NCBI GenBank assembly: GCA_003141895.1
Contig: PLNT01000034.1
Location: 1-39,041, forward strand
Source of the DNA: Bacteroidales bacterium
Lineage (GTDB): Bacteria; Bacteroidota; Bacteroidia; Bacteroidales; VadinHA17
Direction of reading: 5' to 3'
Length of the DNA: 39,041 nt
Shown here: positions 24,723 through 33,625 of the stretch, piece after piece
How positions within the stretch are numbered: position 1 is the stretch's first letter
Layout: each line of letters begins with the position of its first letter
Notes under the pieces: generated by a model
Seen by the model: the letters and a program-made list of their open reading frames with translations, nothing else
Told to the model about the DNA's origin: nothing
The model's database searches: none
Made by a program: the position numbers and the translations under genes

Positions 24723-25568
24723 TTATTTCTCAAGCTTTTTCAGATCTGCCGGCAATAATCCATTCGGACTGTCTGGTTCAATTTTATGTTGATTATAGTA
24801 ATAAAGTTCTGAATCATCTGTTCCAATTAACATTTTAAAGCAAATACCTCCTACTTTTTTACCCATTGGTCCAACCTTATGGAAGATAAGTGTGTTTGGA
24901 GCTTTATTCTCGATAGCTTTAATTATATCATCTTCAGTAACAATCTCAATATTATGTATATACACTCTCTTTATCAAATCATAGGAGGCAATTGAAGGAG
25001 CCAAATCCTCCTGCTTTATAAGTATTGTTTTGTTCTTAATGTCAGGAATGTTTTTATTATAATAATTCAGATATTTTCTGCCAGTGAGTGAAGGATCTTC
25101 TGATATCATTTTTGCATGTCGCTGCATAAACAAAAGAATAGCACCCAGTTTATAGCTATAGTCAAGATCACTTGCACCTGCAAAAGAAAGAGGAATAGCA
25201 CAAATTTCAGGCATCTCTCCGAGCTTGTTAACGTTTTTGCCCTGGAGAAGATTTAAAAAATTATACACAGCATTGGATTTGTCTTTTTCAAAATTTGTCT
25301 GGGTAAGCACTATAAATGAGTAAGCCGGATTCAAACGTCTGACGTTAAAATCCTTTACGGCAATAAACTCAAAGGGAGTAATTTTCCAGTATGAATTAAC
25401 TGCATCCTTGATAGATAAGTTATATTCCGAAAACGGATTATCCTCAAGAACAATACAGGTCTTTGACGCGTCAAATTGTTGTATTTCATTTTTATCGGGG
25501 AATGGCGTCTGTCCGGTTAATGTTACAGTTGAAAAAACAAGAACAAGGCTTAAAAGTAAGGTTCTCAT
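24723..25568 (-). CDS. Exported protein of unknown function
   Basis: I do not recognise this 281-residue protein. It has a clear signal peptide (LLLSLVLVFSTVTLTGQ, cleavage near residue 19). The rest is a mixed alpha/beta soluble protein with no cysteine pairs, catalytic triads or repeats that I can see; the middle contains YFILT-like and KNKTILIKQEDL strands and the end is DDSELYYYNQHKIEPDSPNG. It follows the upstream exported Tyr-rich protein gene by 8 bases, so the two form one transcription unit and may act together in the envelope. The tyrosine-poor sequence, length and context fit a lineage-restricted Bacteroidota envelope protein. Function unknown. Confidence 0.8.
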   Translation of the reverse strand: MRTLLLSLVLVFSTVTLTGQTPFPDKNEIQQFDASKTCIVLEDNPFSEYNLSIKDAVNSYWKITPFEFIAVKDFNVRRLNPAYSFIVLTQTNFEKDKSNAVYNFLNLLQGKNVNKLGEMPEICAIPLSFAGASDLDYSYKLGAILLFMQRHAKMISEDPSLTGRKYLNYYNKNIPDIKNKTILIKQEDLAPSIASYDLIKRVYIHNIEIVTEDDIIKAIENKAPNTLIFHKVGPMGKKVGGICFKMLIGTDDSELYYYNQHKIEPDSPNGLLPADLKKLEK

Positions 25569-25576
25569 AATTGGAA

Positions 25577-26320
25577 TTATTGGACAGGTATTGGAATATA
25601 CAATGGATTCTTTTCGTTAAATTTACGGATATATACAAACATAAGATCTTTTTTCTTCCGCCTCGACAATTGAACATACTCATCATAAAGTTGACTATCC
25701 TTCATTAGCATAAGTTCTGTATTGTCGACATCAAATTCCAATATTTTCCCGCTTTCAAAATCGATGAGATATTGTTTTAACTCGCTTCGCTGCAGACTTG
25801 ATTGTCTGTAAGGTGAATAATATGGGTTATACGGACTATAATAATTGCTATAGCCATAAGGTGAATAATAAGGATCGTAATAATAAGGTGAACCATAGTT
25901 GCGCGAATCATTGGTAGTAACATCGGCAACGAAATGACAAATGTTACCTACGAATGTTATTCTGTTGAAGTTTTCCTGGATCTGAACGTATAATACTCCA
26001 TTGCGAGAATAGCCCCAGATGTTGTTCTTGGCAATTTCCTGCCTTATCCCCATATTATCATAGAAGTAGACTTTATCTCCTTCAAATATTTTCTTGAAAA
26101 ATTCCCTGTCATTGTAATCTACCGATGTGAGCAATTTCGCTTTGGGTATCGGGCTATTCATTTTAACCTGATCAAAATTAAGGTAGATGCCATCATTGAA
26201 TCTGAAATCGGGAGTGTATTTTACCATTCCTGTTTTATCTTCCTGCCCGGCTGATTGCAAAGATGGAATGGTAAATGAAAATAAACTCATAAAAAGAAAT
26301 ATCCTTTGCACTTTCAACAT
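25577..26320 (-). CDS. Exported protein with Tyr/Pro-rich segment, unknown function
   Basis: This 247-residue protein has a signal peptide (about residues 1-26, ending LQSAGQ) and two flanking parts of ordinary composition. Between them, residues 141-171 are built almost entirely of Tyr, Pro, Ser, Asn and Gly in loose copies of YYSPY (for example YYSPYNPYYSPYRQ), a low-complexity linker that is probably disordered. The part before it (FKKIFEGDKVYFYDNMGIRQ, RITFVGNICHFVADVTT) resembles a small beta domain. It has a good -7 motif 47-54 bases upstream (26367-26374). The second gene starts 8 bases after its stop. I cannot name the family; the pair may be an envelope assembly or sensing module, which is a guess from context. 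Confidence 0.78.
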   Translation of the reverse strand: MLKVQRIFLFMSLFSFTIPSLQSAGQEDKTGMVKYTPDFRFNDGIYLNFDQVKMNSPIPKAKLLTSVDYNDREFFKKIFEGDKVYFYDNMGIRQEIAKNNIWGYSRNGVLYVQIQENFNRITFVGNICHFVADVTTNDSRNYGSPYYYDPYYSPYGYSNYYSPYNPYYSPYRQSSLQRSELKQYLIDFESGKILEFDVDNTELMLMKDSQLYDEYVQLSRRKKKDLMFVYIRKFNEKNPLYIPIPVQ

Positions 26321-26366
26321 AGCATACGACGTTTTTCTTTATTGGTTCAAATTCGTTAATGTGTTA

Positions 26367-26374
26367 CAAATTTA
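26367..26374 (-). promoter_or_regulatory. -7 element for the exported gene pair
   Basis: The minus strand reads TAAATTTG, an exact TAnnTTTG match, 47 bases upstream of the ATG at 26320. No TTG lies at the ideal distance, so the -33 element is weak or absent. Confidence 0.5.
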
Positions 26375-26391
26375 GGTATTTCCTTCAAAGG

Positions 26392-26418
26392 TTGTTAATT
26401 TCGGCTTATGTATATTTG
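26392..26418 (+). promoter_or_regulatory. Candidate promoter for the hybrid kinase gene
   Basis: TTG (26392-26394) and TATATTTG (26411-26418, exact consensus) are 16 bases apart, slightly short. A second TAAATTTA (about 26434-26441) lies downstream. The 143-base region thus holds divergent promoters for the kinase and for the exported pair. Confidence 0.5.
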
Positions 26419-26463
26419 ATTACTTATTTTGTGTAAATTTACATAACCTCAAAATTTCTATTT

Positions 26464-27813
26464 ATGGTCAGTGAAACGGGAAACAGCGCTAAATTTAACG
26501 GATTAAATAAGCCAAATGAGGAAATCTTCGAAAAAGAAAGGAAAAGCATTGAAACTTACTCAATAATAGCTCTCTTCATCCTTGTATCAGCTGCATTACT
26601 AGTCTCATTTAATTTAAAACTTCCAGCAGGCTGTATGATAATTGCAGGTGCATGTCTTATCTTATTTAACATCAGGAAAACATCTGACCTTAATAAAAGT
26701 TTTAAAGAATCATTAAATGAATTTTCTTCCCTTAACGAAAGGAAGAATGATGTGATAACCGACTTCTCGCATCGGATCAGGGAACCTCTCAACAACCTTG
26801 TTATAATCTCTGATATGCTCATGGAATCGGGTCTTCAAAAGAAACAAAAAGAATTACTCGAGACTTTCATTGCTTCAACCAATAATATGGTTACGACTGT
26901 TAATGAATTGACAATGCAGTCGGCTGGAAACCTGAGTTATGAGCACCGGAAAGCTATAAAGTTTAATCTCTTTTCAACTATTCAGAACACTATTGAGTTG
27001 TACAGTCTTAAGGATCAGGCTAAGATTGACTTCATTCTGAACAAAAAAGAGTTTAGCGATTTTGAATGTTATGGCGACCCGATAATTCTCAAACAGATAT
27101 TTCTCGATTTATTCAATACTATCGAGAATCAATCCTCAGAGAGAGTCACCAAAGTTGCAATAAATCTTAAAAAAACCAGGGAAAGCGGGACTGAAAGCAC
27201 GATTGCGCTTAGGATTCAGACTGATAATCCTATTGTTCTGATAAATGATATGGGAATGGAAAAAAGTCTTGCAGCAAGATTCATATCCTCGGGAAAAGGT
27301 ACATTTACGCAGGAGATCGGGACTAATACCACTGTATTAAATATTTATCTTCCTTATGCAAATCCTGTTCCTGAAACAAAGCAGACAAGTGCTTCGCAAA
27401 AGATTGAAGAACTAAGTCAGAAAGATAAAGTTCACAAAGATCTTAAGGATCTCAAAATACTTTTAGTTGAAGATAATCTCATTAACCAGAAGATTACTCT
27501 GCTTACTCTTAAGCCTCTTGTTTACAGTATCGACACCGCCTCAAATGGGAAAGAAGCACTTGACAGGTTCGGCACCAATAACTTCGATCTGATACTTATG
27601 GATATCCAGATGCCGGTAATGAGCGGACTGGTTGCAGCGGAAAAAATCAGAGCTCTTGAATCTGCAACCAATTCACATGTTCCTATAATAGCGATAACTG
27701 CAAATGCAATGATTGGGGATAAAGAGAAATGCCTCTCAGCAGGCATTGATGATTATATAAGCAAACCTTTTCAACCTGCTGCATTAATTGATAGAATAAA
27801 GAAAATCATTTGA
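26464..27813 (+). CDS. Membrane hybrid histidine kinase with degenerate kinase core and intact receiver
   Basis: The 449-residue protein has two membrane helices (about 31-50 and 54-70) with no sensor domain between them, a HisKA-like helix pair (about 90-155), a remnant of the ATP-binding domain (about 165-298), and a C-terminal receiver (about 329-449). The receiver is canonical: acidic pair Glu336-Asp337, phosphoacceptor Asp380 (ILMDIQMP), Thr412 and Lys434 (ISKPF). The kinase half is not: the H-box is SHRIREPLN, with Arg104 where Glu or Asp normally follows His103; the N-box asparagine is unclear (LFNTIENQS); the G1 box is NDMGMEK without its second Gly; and the ATP lid and G2 box are missing. 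The stop overlaps the facing SpoIIE gene by 8 bases. Confidence 0.85.
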   Translation: MVSETGNSAKFNGLNKPNEEIFEKERKSIETYSIIALFILVSAALLVSFNLKLPAGCMIIAGACLILFNIRKTSDLNKSFKESLNEFSSLNERKNDVITDFSHRIREPLNNLVIISDMLMESGLQKKQKELLETFIASTNNMVTTVNELTMQSAGNLSYEHRKAIKFNLFSTIQNTIELYSLKDQAKIDFILNKKEFSDFECYGDPIILKQIFLDLFNTIENQSSERVTKVAINLKKTRESGTESTIALRIQTDNPIVLINDMGMEKSLAARFISSGKGTFTQEIGTNTTVLNIYLPYANPVPETKQTSASQKIEELSQKDKVHKDLKDLKILLVEDNLINQKITLLTLKPLVYSIDTASNGKEALDRFGTNNFDLILMDIQMPVMSGLVAAEKIRALESATNSHVPIIAITANAMIGDKEKCLSAGIDDYISKPFQPAALIDRIKKII

Positions 27814-28825
27814 CGTCTTTGATCAATGGTCTGAAACCTATAACCATAATATCGTCAACCTGTTCATTCGATCCCATCCATGTCCTCATGTTTTCATCAA
27901 GAATGGCTTTCTGATCATTCACAGGAAAATTATGAATACTAAGCAACAGATACCGAAATCGCCTGTACATGAATTTTTTGTTTTCAGTCCCGCCGAACTG
28001 ATCTACATAACCATCCGAGAAGATGTAGAACATATCATCTTCAATCAAATCTATTTCGTGGTCAGTATATGGAACTCCATCAGGATTCATACCAATGATA
28101 ATCTTATCAGCAGGTATTTCAACGAGACTTCCATTGCGGATAAGATAAAGAGGGAAAAAGGCCCCGGCATATTGTACCTTTTTTCTGTTTCTGTCTATTA
28201 CACATAGCCCGATATCCATTCCATCCCTGATTATCGTTCCAATATTTTTTTCTCTGCTGAATGTTTTTTCGAGTCCTTTATTCATTACGGCAAGAATTTT
28301 GGAAGGGATTTCAATATTATCCTCATTTATTGTTTTTTCGACTATATCCAATCCAATCATCGACATAAGTGCACCCGGTATCCCGTGACCTGTACAATCG
28401 GCAGCCACTATAAAAATCTTGTCACCTTTTTCTTCAATCCAGTAGAAATCGCCGCTTACAATATTTTTAGGTTTGAATAATATGAAGGAATCAGAAAAGT
28501 GATTCCTGAAATACAATTCTGAGGGTAAAAGAGCTTCCTGTATTCGCTGAGCATATATAAGACTATCGGTTATATTTTTATCTCTCAGTTCCAGCCCTGC
28601 TTTTTGCAATTCAATAAGTGCATACGCCTGCTCTTTTTCTCTGAGAAGCTTCCTTGTTTTAACAAGAATTCGTGTTTGGGACAGTATAAACAGAAGGACA
28701 ATTGATACTATTATGGAACCATAGAGCATAAAATGATATGTAACTACGGGTAGATTGGTAATATCACCATTAACAGTTATCACTCTGTTAATTAAGGATA
28801 AATATATAAAGTATTTGATTTCCAT
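27806..28825 (-). CDS. Membrane-anchored SpoIIE/PP2C-type serine phosphatase
   Basis: This 339-residue protein resembles RsbU/SpoIIE phosphatases, which dephosphorylate anti-anti-sigma proteins or other serine phosphoproteins. After a short N-terminus, one or two membrane helices lie near residues 30-52 (MLYGSIIVSIVLLFILSQ), then a coiled coil (about 55-95), then the PP2C domain with metal motifs VSGDFYWIE (GD about 125), AADCTGHGIPGALMSM (about 142-157), and FSDGYVDQFGG near residue 285. I start at ATG 28825 rather than 28837 because a -7-like TATTTTTG ends at 28835, just upstream of it. The gene points tail to tail at the hybrid kinase gene (8-base overlap), hinting at a joint pathway; this is inference from position. 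Confidence 0.88.
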   Translation of the reverse strand: MEIKYFIYLSLINRVITVNGDITNLPVVTYHFMLYGSIIVSIVLLFILSQTRILVKTRKLLREKEQAYALIELQKAGLELRDKNITDSLIYAQRIQEALLPSELYFRNHFSDSFILFKPKNIVSGDFYWIEEKGDKIFIVAADCTGHGIPGALMSMIGLDIVEKTINEDNIEIPSKILAVMNKGLEKTFSREKNIGTIIRDGMDIGLCVIDRNRKKVQYAGAFFPLYLIRNGSLVEIPADKIIIGMNPDGVPYTDHEIDLIEDDMFYIFSDGYVDQFGGTENKKFMYRRFRYLLLSIHNFPVNDQKAILDENMRTWMGSNEQVDDIMVIGFRPLIKDVK

Positions 28826-28890
28826 CAGATAACACAAAAATAAACGAAAAATCGGAATGTTTTCAGTAGTATTGAAATTTAGGTTAACAG

Positions 28891-30780
28891 TTAATCAATA
28901 AGAATTTCATCCTTTCCACCACGGCATAACCTTGTGTATCCGGATGATGGAGAGATAACAATATATCCAATTCCAAGTTTGTCCCATTTATGGTCGACTG
29001 CTGATACCGTTTCGGCGGATGAGCTTACAATATTCGGCCATTTTCTTGGAAATCCTCCTTTCCTGAAGGCTTTTATTGTTCCATCAAGTAATATGGAGCA
29101 TGGAGAAATAAACTCATGATCGCGTCTGGGATCGGAATTGCCAAGAAGCTGCCATACTACCATAAATAAATCATTAACATCAACTGTATGATCAACTGTA
29201 ATAATCAATTTAAAATTTCCAGACGGGTCATTTTTTCTGAAAAGATTTTTAACCTTTTCAATCACATCGCTATCCTCGACACAGTTAACTGAAATTATAA
29301 GAACAGGTATTTTTTTTTCAATCAGGCTGACATTAAAATCCTTAATTAAATTATTGTCAAGAAAATCAACTCTGATGTCAGAATCAGTTGATTTTGTACT
29401 ATGGTTTCTTAATGAGATTTCTTCCGGGTGTTTTATTGTAGCATCGAGTCCTACTTTGCCACCAAATGAAAAGCTATCTGAAGAATGATCAAGAACATCA
29501 AGTGGTCCATTACTGAATAATAAGTCGTGACTGAAATCAGAATTTTCAAGGACATGAATGAGTAATGCCCTATAATTTCTGATCTCAATTTCACCGCTAA
29601 CTACCACCATATACTTGGTAAACATCATCTGCCCTGTTCCTGTCAATGAGTGTAATATTTTCATCCCTTGTCCGGGATAACTTTTTTTAATTTTTACAAT
29701 AACAAGGTTATGTGCAATACCGGCATCGGGCATATGAAAATCTACAATTTCTGGTTGTAGCGTCATCCGAACCGGGGCAAGGAATAATCTCTCCGTGGCT
29801 TTTGCGATCCAGGAATCTTCCTGTGGTGGTATTCCAACTATAGTTGCAGGATATACTGCTTCATCTGAATAAGTTATACAGGTAACATGAAATTTAGGGT
29901 ACCAATCAGCCAGGGAATAGAATCCGGTATGATCTCCAAAAGGTCCTTCCCATATTAGTTTTTCGGACGGATCAACGAAACCTTCCAGAATAATATCTGC
30001 ATCTTCCGGAACATACAGATCGTTGGTAATACATTTCACCAGATTAACCTTCTTCTTCCTCAAAAAACCGGCAAGAATATATTCATTTATATTTTCAGGC
30101 AATGGGGCAGTTGCAGAATATGCATAAACAGGATCTCCGCCAAGGGCAACAGAAACAGGCATTTTTTTGCCTGTTTTTTTCCAGGCTTCAAAGTGGTTTG
30201 CTCCTGTTTTATGCCGCTGCCAGTGCATTCCTGTGGTATTCTTATCAAGAATCTGCATCCTGTACATGCCAACATTTGTACTACCGGTTTCAGGATGCAT
30301 GGTATGCACCATTGGGAGGGTGATAAAACGACCTCCATCATACGGCCAGCATTTCAGAACAGGAAAAATATCAAGATCCGGTACATGATGTATTTGCTGC
30401 TGGCATATGCCTTTTCTTCTAATACGCGATGGGAAAAACCCACCAAGTTTAAGAAGTGATGGAAGGGTAGCAATTTTCCGGAATAATGTCTCTTTTCTTA
30501 TTGAAACATTATTAAAAAGATTTTCTATTTCAATGCCGGCATCGTCGAGATTTTTCCTTCCCAATGCCATGGCCATCCTCAAATCCGATCCATATGCATT
30601 TATCAAAACCGGAAAGTCGGTGCCGGTATTTTCAAATAAAAGAGCTTTTCCACCTGTTTTGGTTATTCTGTCGGTTATCTCAGTGATTTCGAGAACCGGA
30701 TCAACGAATTGTTTGATCCTTACCAACTCATCTTTTTTCTCTAGATCCGTAATAAATTCCTTAAGTCCTGAATAGCTCAT
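28891..30780 (-). CDS. UbiD-family decarboxylase
   Basis: UbiD enzymes remove carboxyl groups from aromatic or unsaturated acids using prenylated FMN and a metal ion; in this phylum a homologue is thought to act in menaquinone synthesis. The 629-residue protein has the family core: LLFENTGTDFPVLINAYGS near the start, FITLPMVHTMHPETGSTNVGMYR (about 147-170), and the signature EGPFGDHTGFYS (about 285-296). I start at ATG 30780 (SYSGLKEFI), since the alternative at 30801 adds a hydrophobic tail unlike the family. The length is longer than the 490-residue E. coli enzyme but usual in Bacteroidota. No ubiX-like gene is near. Its promoter has TATCTTTG at 30799-30806. Confidence 0.88.
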   Translation of the reverse strand: MSYSGLKEFITDLEKKDELVRIKQFVDPVLEITEITDRITKTGGKALLFENTGTDFPVLINAYGSDLRMAMALGRKNLDDAGIEIENLFNNVSIRKETLFRKIATLPSLLKLGGFFPSRIRRKGICQQQIHHVPDLDIFPVLKCWPYDGGRFITLPMVHTMHPETGSTNVGMYRMQILDKNTTGMHWQRHKTGANHFEAWKKTGKKMPVSVALGGDPVYAYSATAPLPENINEYILAGFLRKKKVNLVKCITNDLYVPEDADIILEGFVDPSEKLIWEGPFGDHTGFYSLADWYPKFHVTCITYSDEAVYPATIVGIPPQEDSWIAKATERLFLAPVRMTLQPEIVDFHMPDAGIAHNLVIVKIKKSYPGQGMKILHSLTGTGQMMFTKYMVVVSGEIEIRNYRALLIHVLENSDFSHDLLFSNGPLDVLDHSSDSFSFGGKVGLDATIKHPEEISLRNHSTKSTDSDIRVDFLDNNLIKDFNVSLIEKKIPVLIISVNCVEDSDVIEKVKNLFRKNDPSGNFKLIITVDHTVDVNDLFMVVWQLLGNSDPRRDHEFISPCSILLDGTIKAFRKGGFPRKWPNIVSSSAETVSAVDHKWDKLGIGYIVISPSSGYTRLCRGGKDEILID

Positions 30781-30798
30781 AAATGCACAAATGAAAAT

Positions 30799-30806
30799 CA
30801 AAGATA
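30799..30806 (-). promoter_or_regulatory. -7 element for the UbiD-family gene
   Basis: The minus strand reads TATCTTTG, a match to TAnnTTTG, 19-26 bases upstream of the chosen start codon at 30780. No clean TTG lies at -33. Confidence 0.45.
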
Positions 30807-30849
30807 TTCAATAAGGAGAAGAGTAAATAAAAATATTGGGTAAATTATG

Positions 30850-30952
30850 GTCATTGCGAGCAAAGCGAAGCAATCTCCCGACGTGACGAATAATCCATGT
30901 AGATTTGTTTTGCATAAAACGGATTGCTTCGTCGCAAGCTCCTCGCAATGAC
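30850..30952. repeat. 103-base inverted repeat (GTCATTGCGAG family)
   Basis: The left arm GTCATTGCGAGCAAAGCGAA is matched in inverted form by the right arm, which ends CTCCTCGCAATGAC; inner parts pair AAGCAATC with GATTGCTT. About 50 bases of AT-rich sequence lie between. This motif is a widespread bacterial palindromic element, known to me from many unrelated genomes, with no coding content. It lies between the UbiD gene and the structured RNA. Confidence 0.75.
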
Positions 30953-31004
30953 TGTTTACATAATTAGAATCCGTGCAGGTCTCAAGCTCAATGTTGGGGG
31001 TATA

Positions 31005-31498
31005 TAAAACAATAATGGGAACTCATCACTAGGATTAGTTCCCATTCACCGTTAGCAACCGAGGCTGTTAATGATGTCAGATTACTGTTATTCTGACCGG
31101 CTGCATTCCTGGGTACTTAGCCCTTTCTGCAACCCCTGGCTTTCGGGTAATGCCTGTTACAGCAAAACCTTCCGGCTGTCCTTTCATCCGCTTACGCGGC
31201 TTTCCGGGACGAAGCGTCTTTCAGGCTCTGTACATAATCCCGGAGGATTTTGCATCAGTCTCAGATAACCTGGGGCCGAAGCCCTTCATTTCCTGAAGCC
31301 CTGTGACTCAATCTTTAAAAAGAACGTTTCCGTTTTCTCAGTGATTTTCTGAACATTTTGAACGCGAAGTTCAACTGGTTCAGGCCTCGGCTCTCCTGAT
31401 GCGCAGTCCCGAAGGTCTGACTGAAACGGAAGTTGTTTCATTTAAGTAACCCTTTCCATTTCCACATCTTTTGAGCAGTCTTTTATCGCTCATCTGAT
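31005..31498 (-). ncRNA. Structured RNA of about 490 nt, family not recognised
   Basis: The region is much more GC-rich than its surroundings and dense in hairpins on the minus strand. It has its own promoter (31504-31537) and terminator (31016-31044). Helices I can see: a 5' hairpin TGAGC/GCTCA (about 31474-31494); a long-range pair of GGGTTACTT (31444-31452) with AAGTACCC (31111-31118) that closes the core with one bulge; TTCCGTTT/AAACGGAA (31424-31431 with 31328-31335); a two-part hairpin CTGAAC..TTGAAC/GTTCAA..GTTCAG (31349-31383); GGGC-TTCG-GCCC (31273-31284); CCGC-GTAA-GCGG (31188-31199), a GNRA loop; and GTCAGA/TCTGAC (about 31077-31098). I could not fit RNase P, tmRNA, 6S or SRP RNA. 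It begins with a 37-codon open frame (31380-31493, about 5 bases after the predicted start), so a small coding RNA is an alternative. Confidence 0.6.
31016..31044 (-). terminator. Terminator of the structured RNA
   Basis: TGGGAACT (31016-31023) pairs with AGTTCCCA (31037-31044) across 13 bases. On the minus strand the hairpin is followed by TTATTGTTTTATA, a T-rich tail. It marks the 3' end of the structured RNA near 31005. Confidence 0.7.
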
Positions 31499-31503
31499 AA
31501 GAT

Positions 31504-31533
31504 CAAATTTATATTAAGGAAACGATATAACAA
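31504..31533 (-). promoter_or_regulatory. Promoter of the structured RNA
   Basis: The minus strand has TTG (31531-31533) and TAAATTTG (31504-31511) separated by 19 bases, an exact Bacteroidota-type promoter. The predicted start is near 31498, which is where the first hairpin begins. No gene other than the RNA lies downstream. Confidence 0.72.
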
Positions 31534-31630
31534 TCAATATAATCTTCTATCTTATACACGCAATATAAACAGTATGGTTCAAAAAATGTTCATAACATCG
31601 GGAAGTGACATTACACCTTAACATTATAAT

Positions 31631-31658
31631 AAAAAAGGCCGCCCTCTCAGGCAGCCTT
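31631..31658 (-). terminator. Terminator after eno
   Basis: AAGGCTGCC and GGGCGGCCTT pair across a 6-base loop (nine pairs, one of them a G-U), followed on the minus strand by TTTTTT. It lies 25 bases after the eno stop codon, so eno and the structured RNA are separate transcripts. Confidence 0.85.
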
Positions 31659-31682
31659 CAATTTATTTCTACTTATTTCATC

Positions 31683-32966
<1,284 letters not shown>

Positions 32967-33000
32967 TTATTTAATTGTTAACCCATAAAGATATATACAA

Positions 33001-33029
33001 AAAAAGGGATTGATAAATTCATCCCTTTT
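33001..33029 (-). terminator. Terminator after the ribosomal protein cluster (rplQ)
   Basis: AAAAGGGAT (33002-33010) pairs with ATCCCTTTT (33021-33029) across a 10-base loop; the minus-strand hairpin is followed by T residues. It lies 31 bases after the rplQ stop and ends the long ribosomal operon before eno. Confidence 0.85.
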
Positions 33030-33059
33030 CGTATTTTAAATATTTTAATCATATTATTA

Positions 33060-33599
33060 TTATTCTGGAACTGATTTTTCGGCAACTTCTTCAGATTTTT
33101 CAGCAGGTTTTTCTGCTTTTTCTGTTTTTACTTTAGCAGTCTTTGGTGCTTTTGTCTCAGCTACAGTTTCATCTTTCTTTTTTGATGTTCTTCTTCTTCT
33201 TGTTGTTTTTGTTTTTGCTGCTTCTCCTCCGAGCATAGCTTCATTGTAATCAACAAGTTCCAGAATGCACATGTCAGCATTATCGCCTATTCTGTTTCCG
33301 GTTTTTAAGATGCGTGTATAGCCACCCGGACGCTCAGCGACTTTGGGTGATACTTCTCTGAATAATTCAGCCACGGCAGTCTTATCTTTCAGATAGCTGA
33401 AGACAATTCTCCTTGAATGTGTGGAATCTTCCTTGGATTTAGTAATAAGAGGTTCTACAAAGGTACGAAGTGCCTTGGCTTTGGCAGTTGTTGTCGTGAT
33501 CCTTTTATGAAGGATAAGTGATGTTGCCATGTTTGAAAGCATCGCCTTCCTGTGTGAACTTGTTCTTCCTAAATGGTTAATAACTTTATTATGTCGCAT
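33060..33599 (-). CDS. rplQ: 50S ribosomal protein bL17
   Basis: bL17 binds 23S rRNA near the exit tunnel. Residues 1-118 form the conserved core: [20 protein letters not shown], then [18 protein letters not shown], and [28 protein letters not shown]. After about residue 130 comes a tail of about 48 residues made almost only of Lys, Glu, Ala, Thr and Pro ([25 protein letters not shown]), which is likely disordered; I believe such tails are common in Bacteroidota bL17. It is the last gene of the alpha operon, 26 bases after rpoA. Confidence 0.96.
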   Translation of the reverse strand: MRHNKVINHLGRTSSHRKAMLSNMATSLILHKRITTTTAKAKALRTFVEPLITKSKEDSTHSRRIVFSYLKDKTAVAELFREVSPKVAERPGGYTRILKTGNRIGDNADMCILELVDYNEAMLGGEAAKTKTTRRRRTSKKKDETVAETKAPKTAKVKTEKAEKPAEKSEEVAEKSVPE

Positions 33600-33625
33600 T
33601 TCTCTATTTCCTTAACCAGTTTATA

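Noticed and set aside
26341-26375. TTGGTTCAAATTCG resembling a tRNA T-arm
   Set aside because: No matching acceptor or anticodon arm can be folded around it; it overlaps a promoter region.
30407-30775. 122-codon antisense frame at the UbiD gene
   Set aside because: Shadow of the decarboxylase; no start context or homology of its own.
31071-31268. Plus-strand 65-codon open frame across the structured RNA
   Set aside because: It overlaps the hairpins of the minus-strand RNA, lacks a promoter, and its residues (Cys, Trp, Arg-rich) look like chance translation of a structured GC-rich region.
31005-31498. RNase P RNA or tmRNA
   Set aside because: I looked for GAGGAAAGTCC and ACAGAAnnnGGCTTA (RNase P), and for GGGGCTG..GGTTCGA..CCA (tmRNA), and found none. 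The one block GCAGAAAGGGCTAAG near the 3' end has no matching partner at the 5' end.
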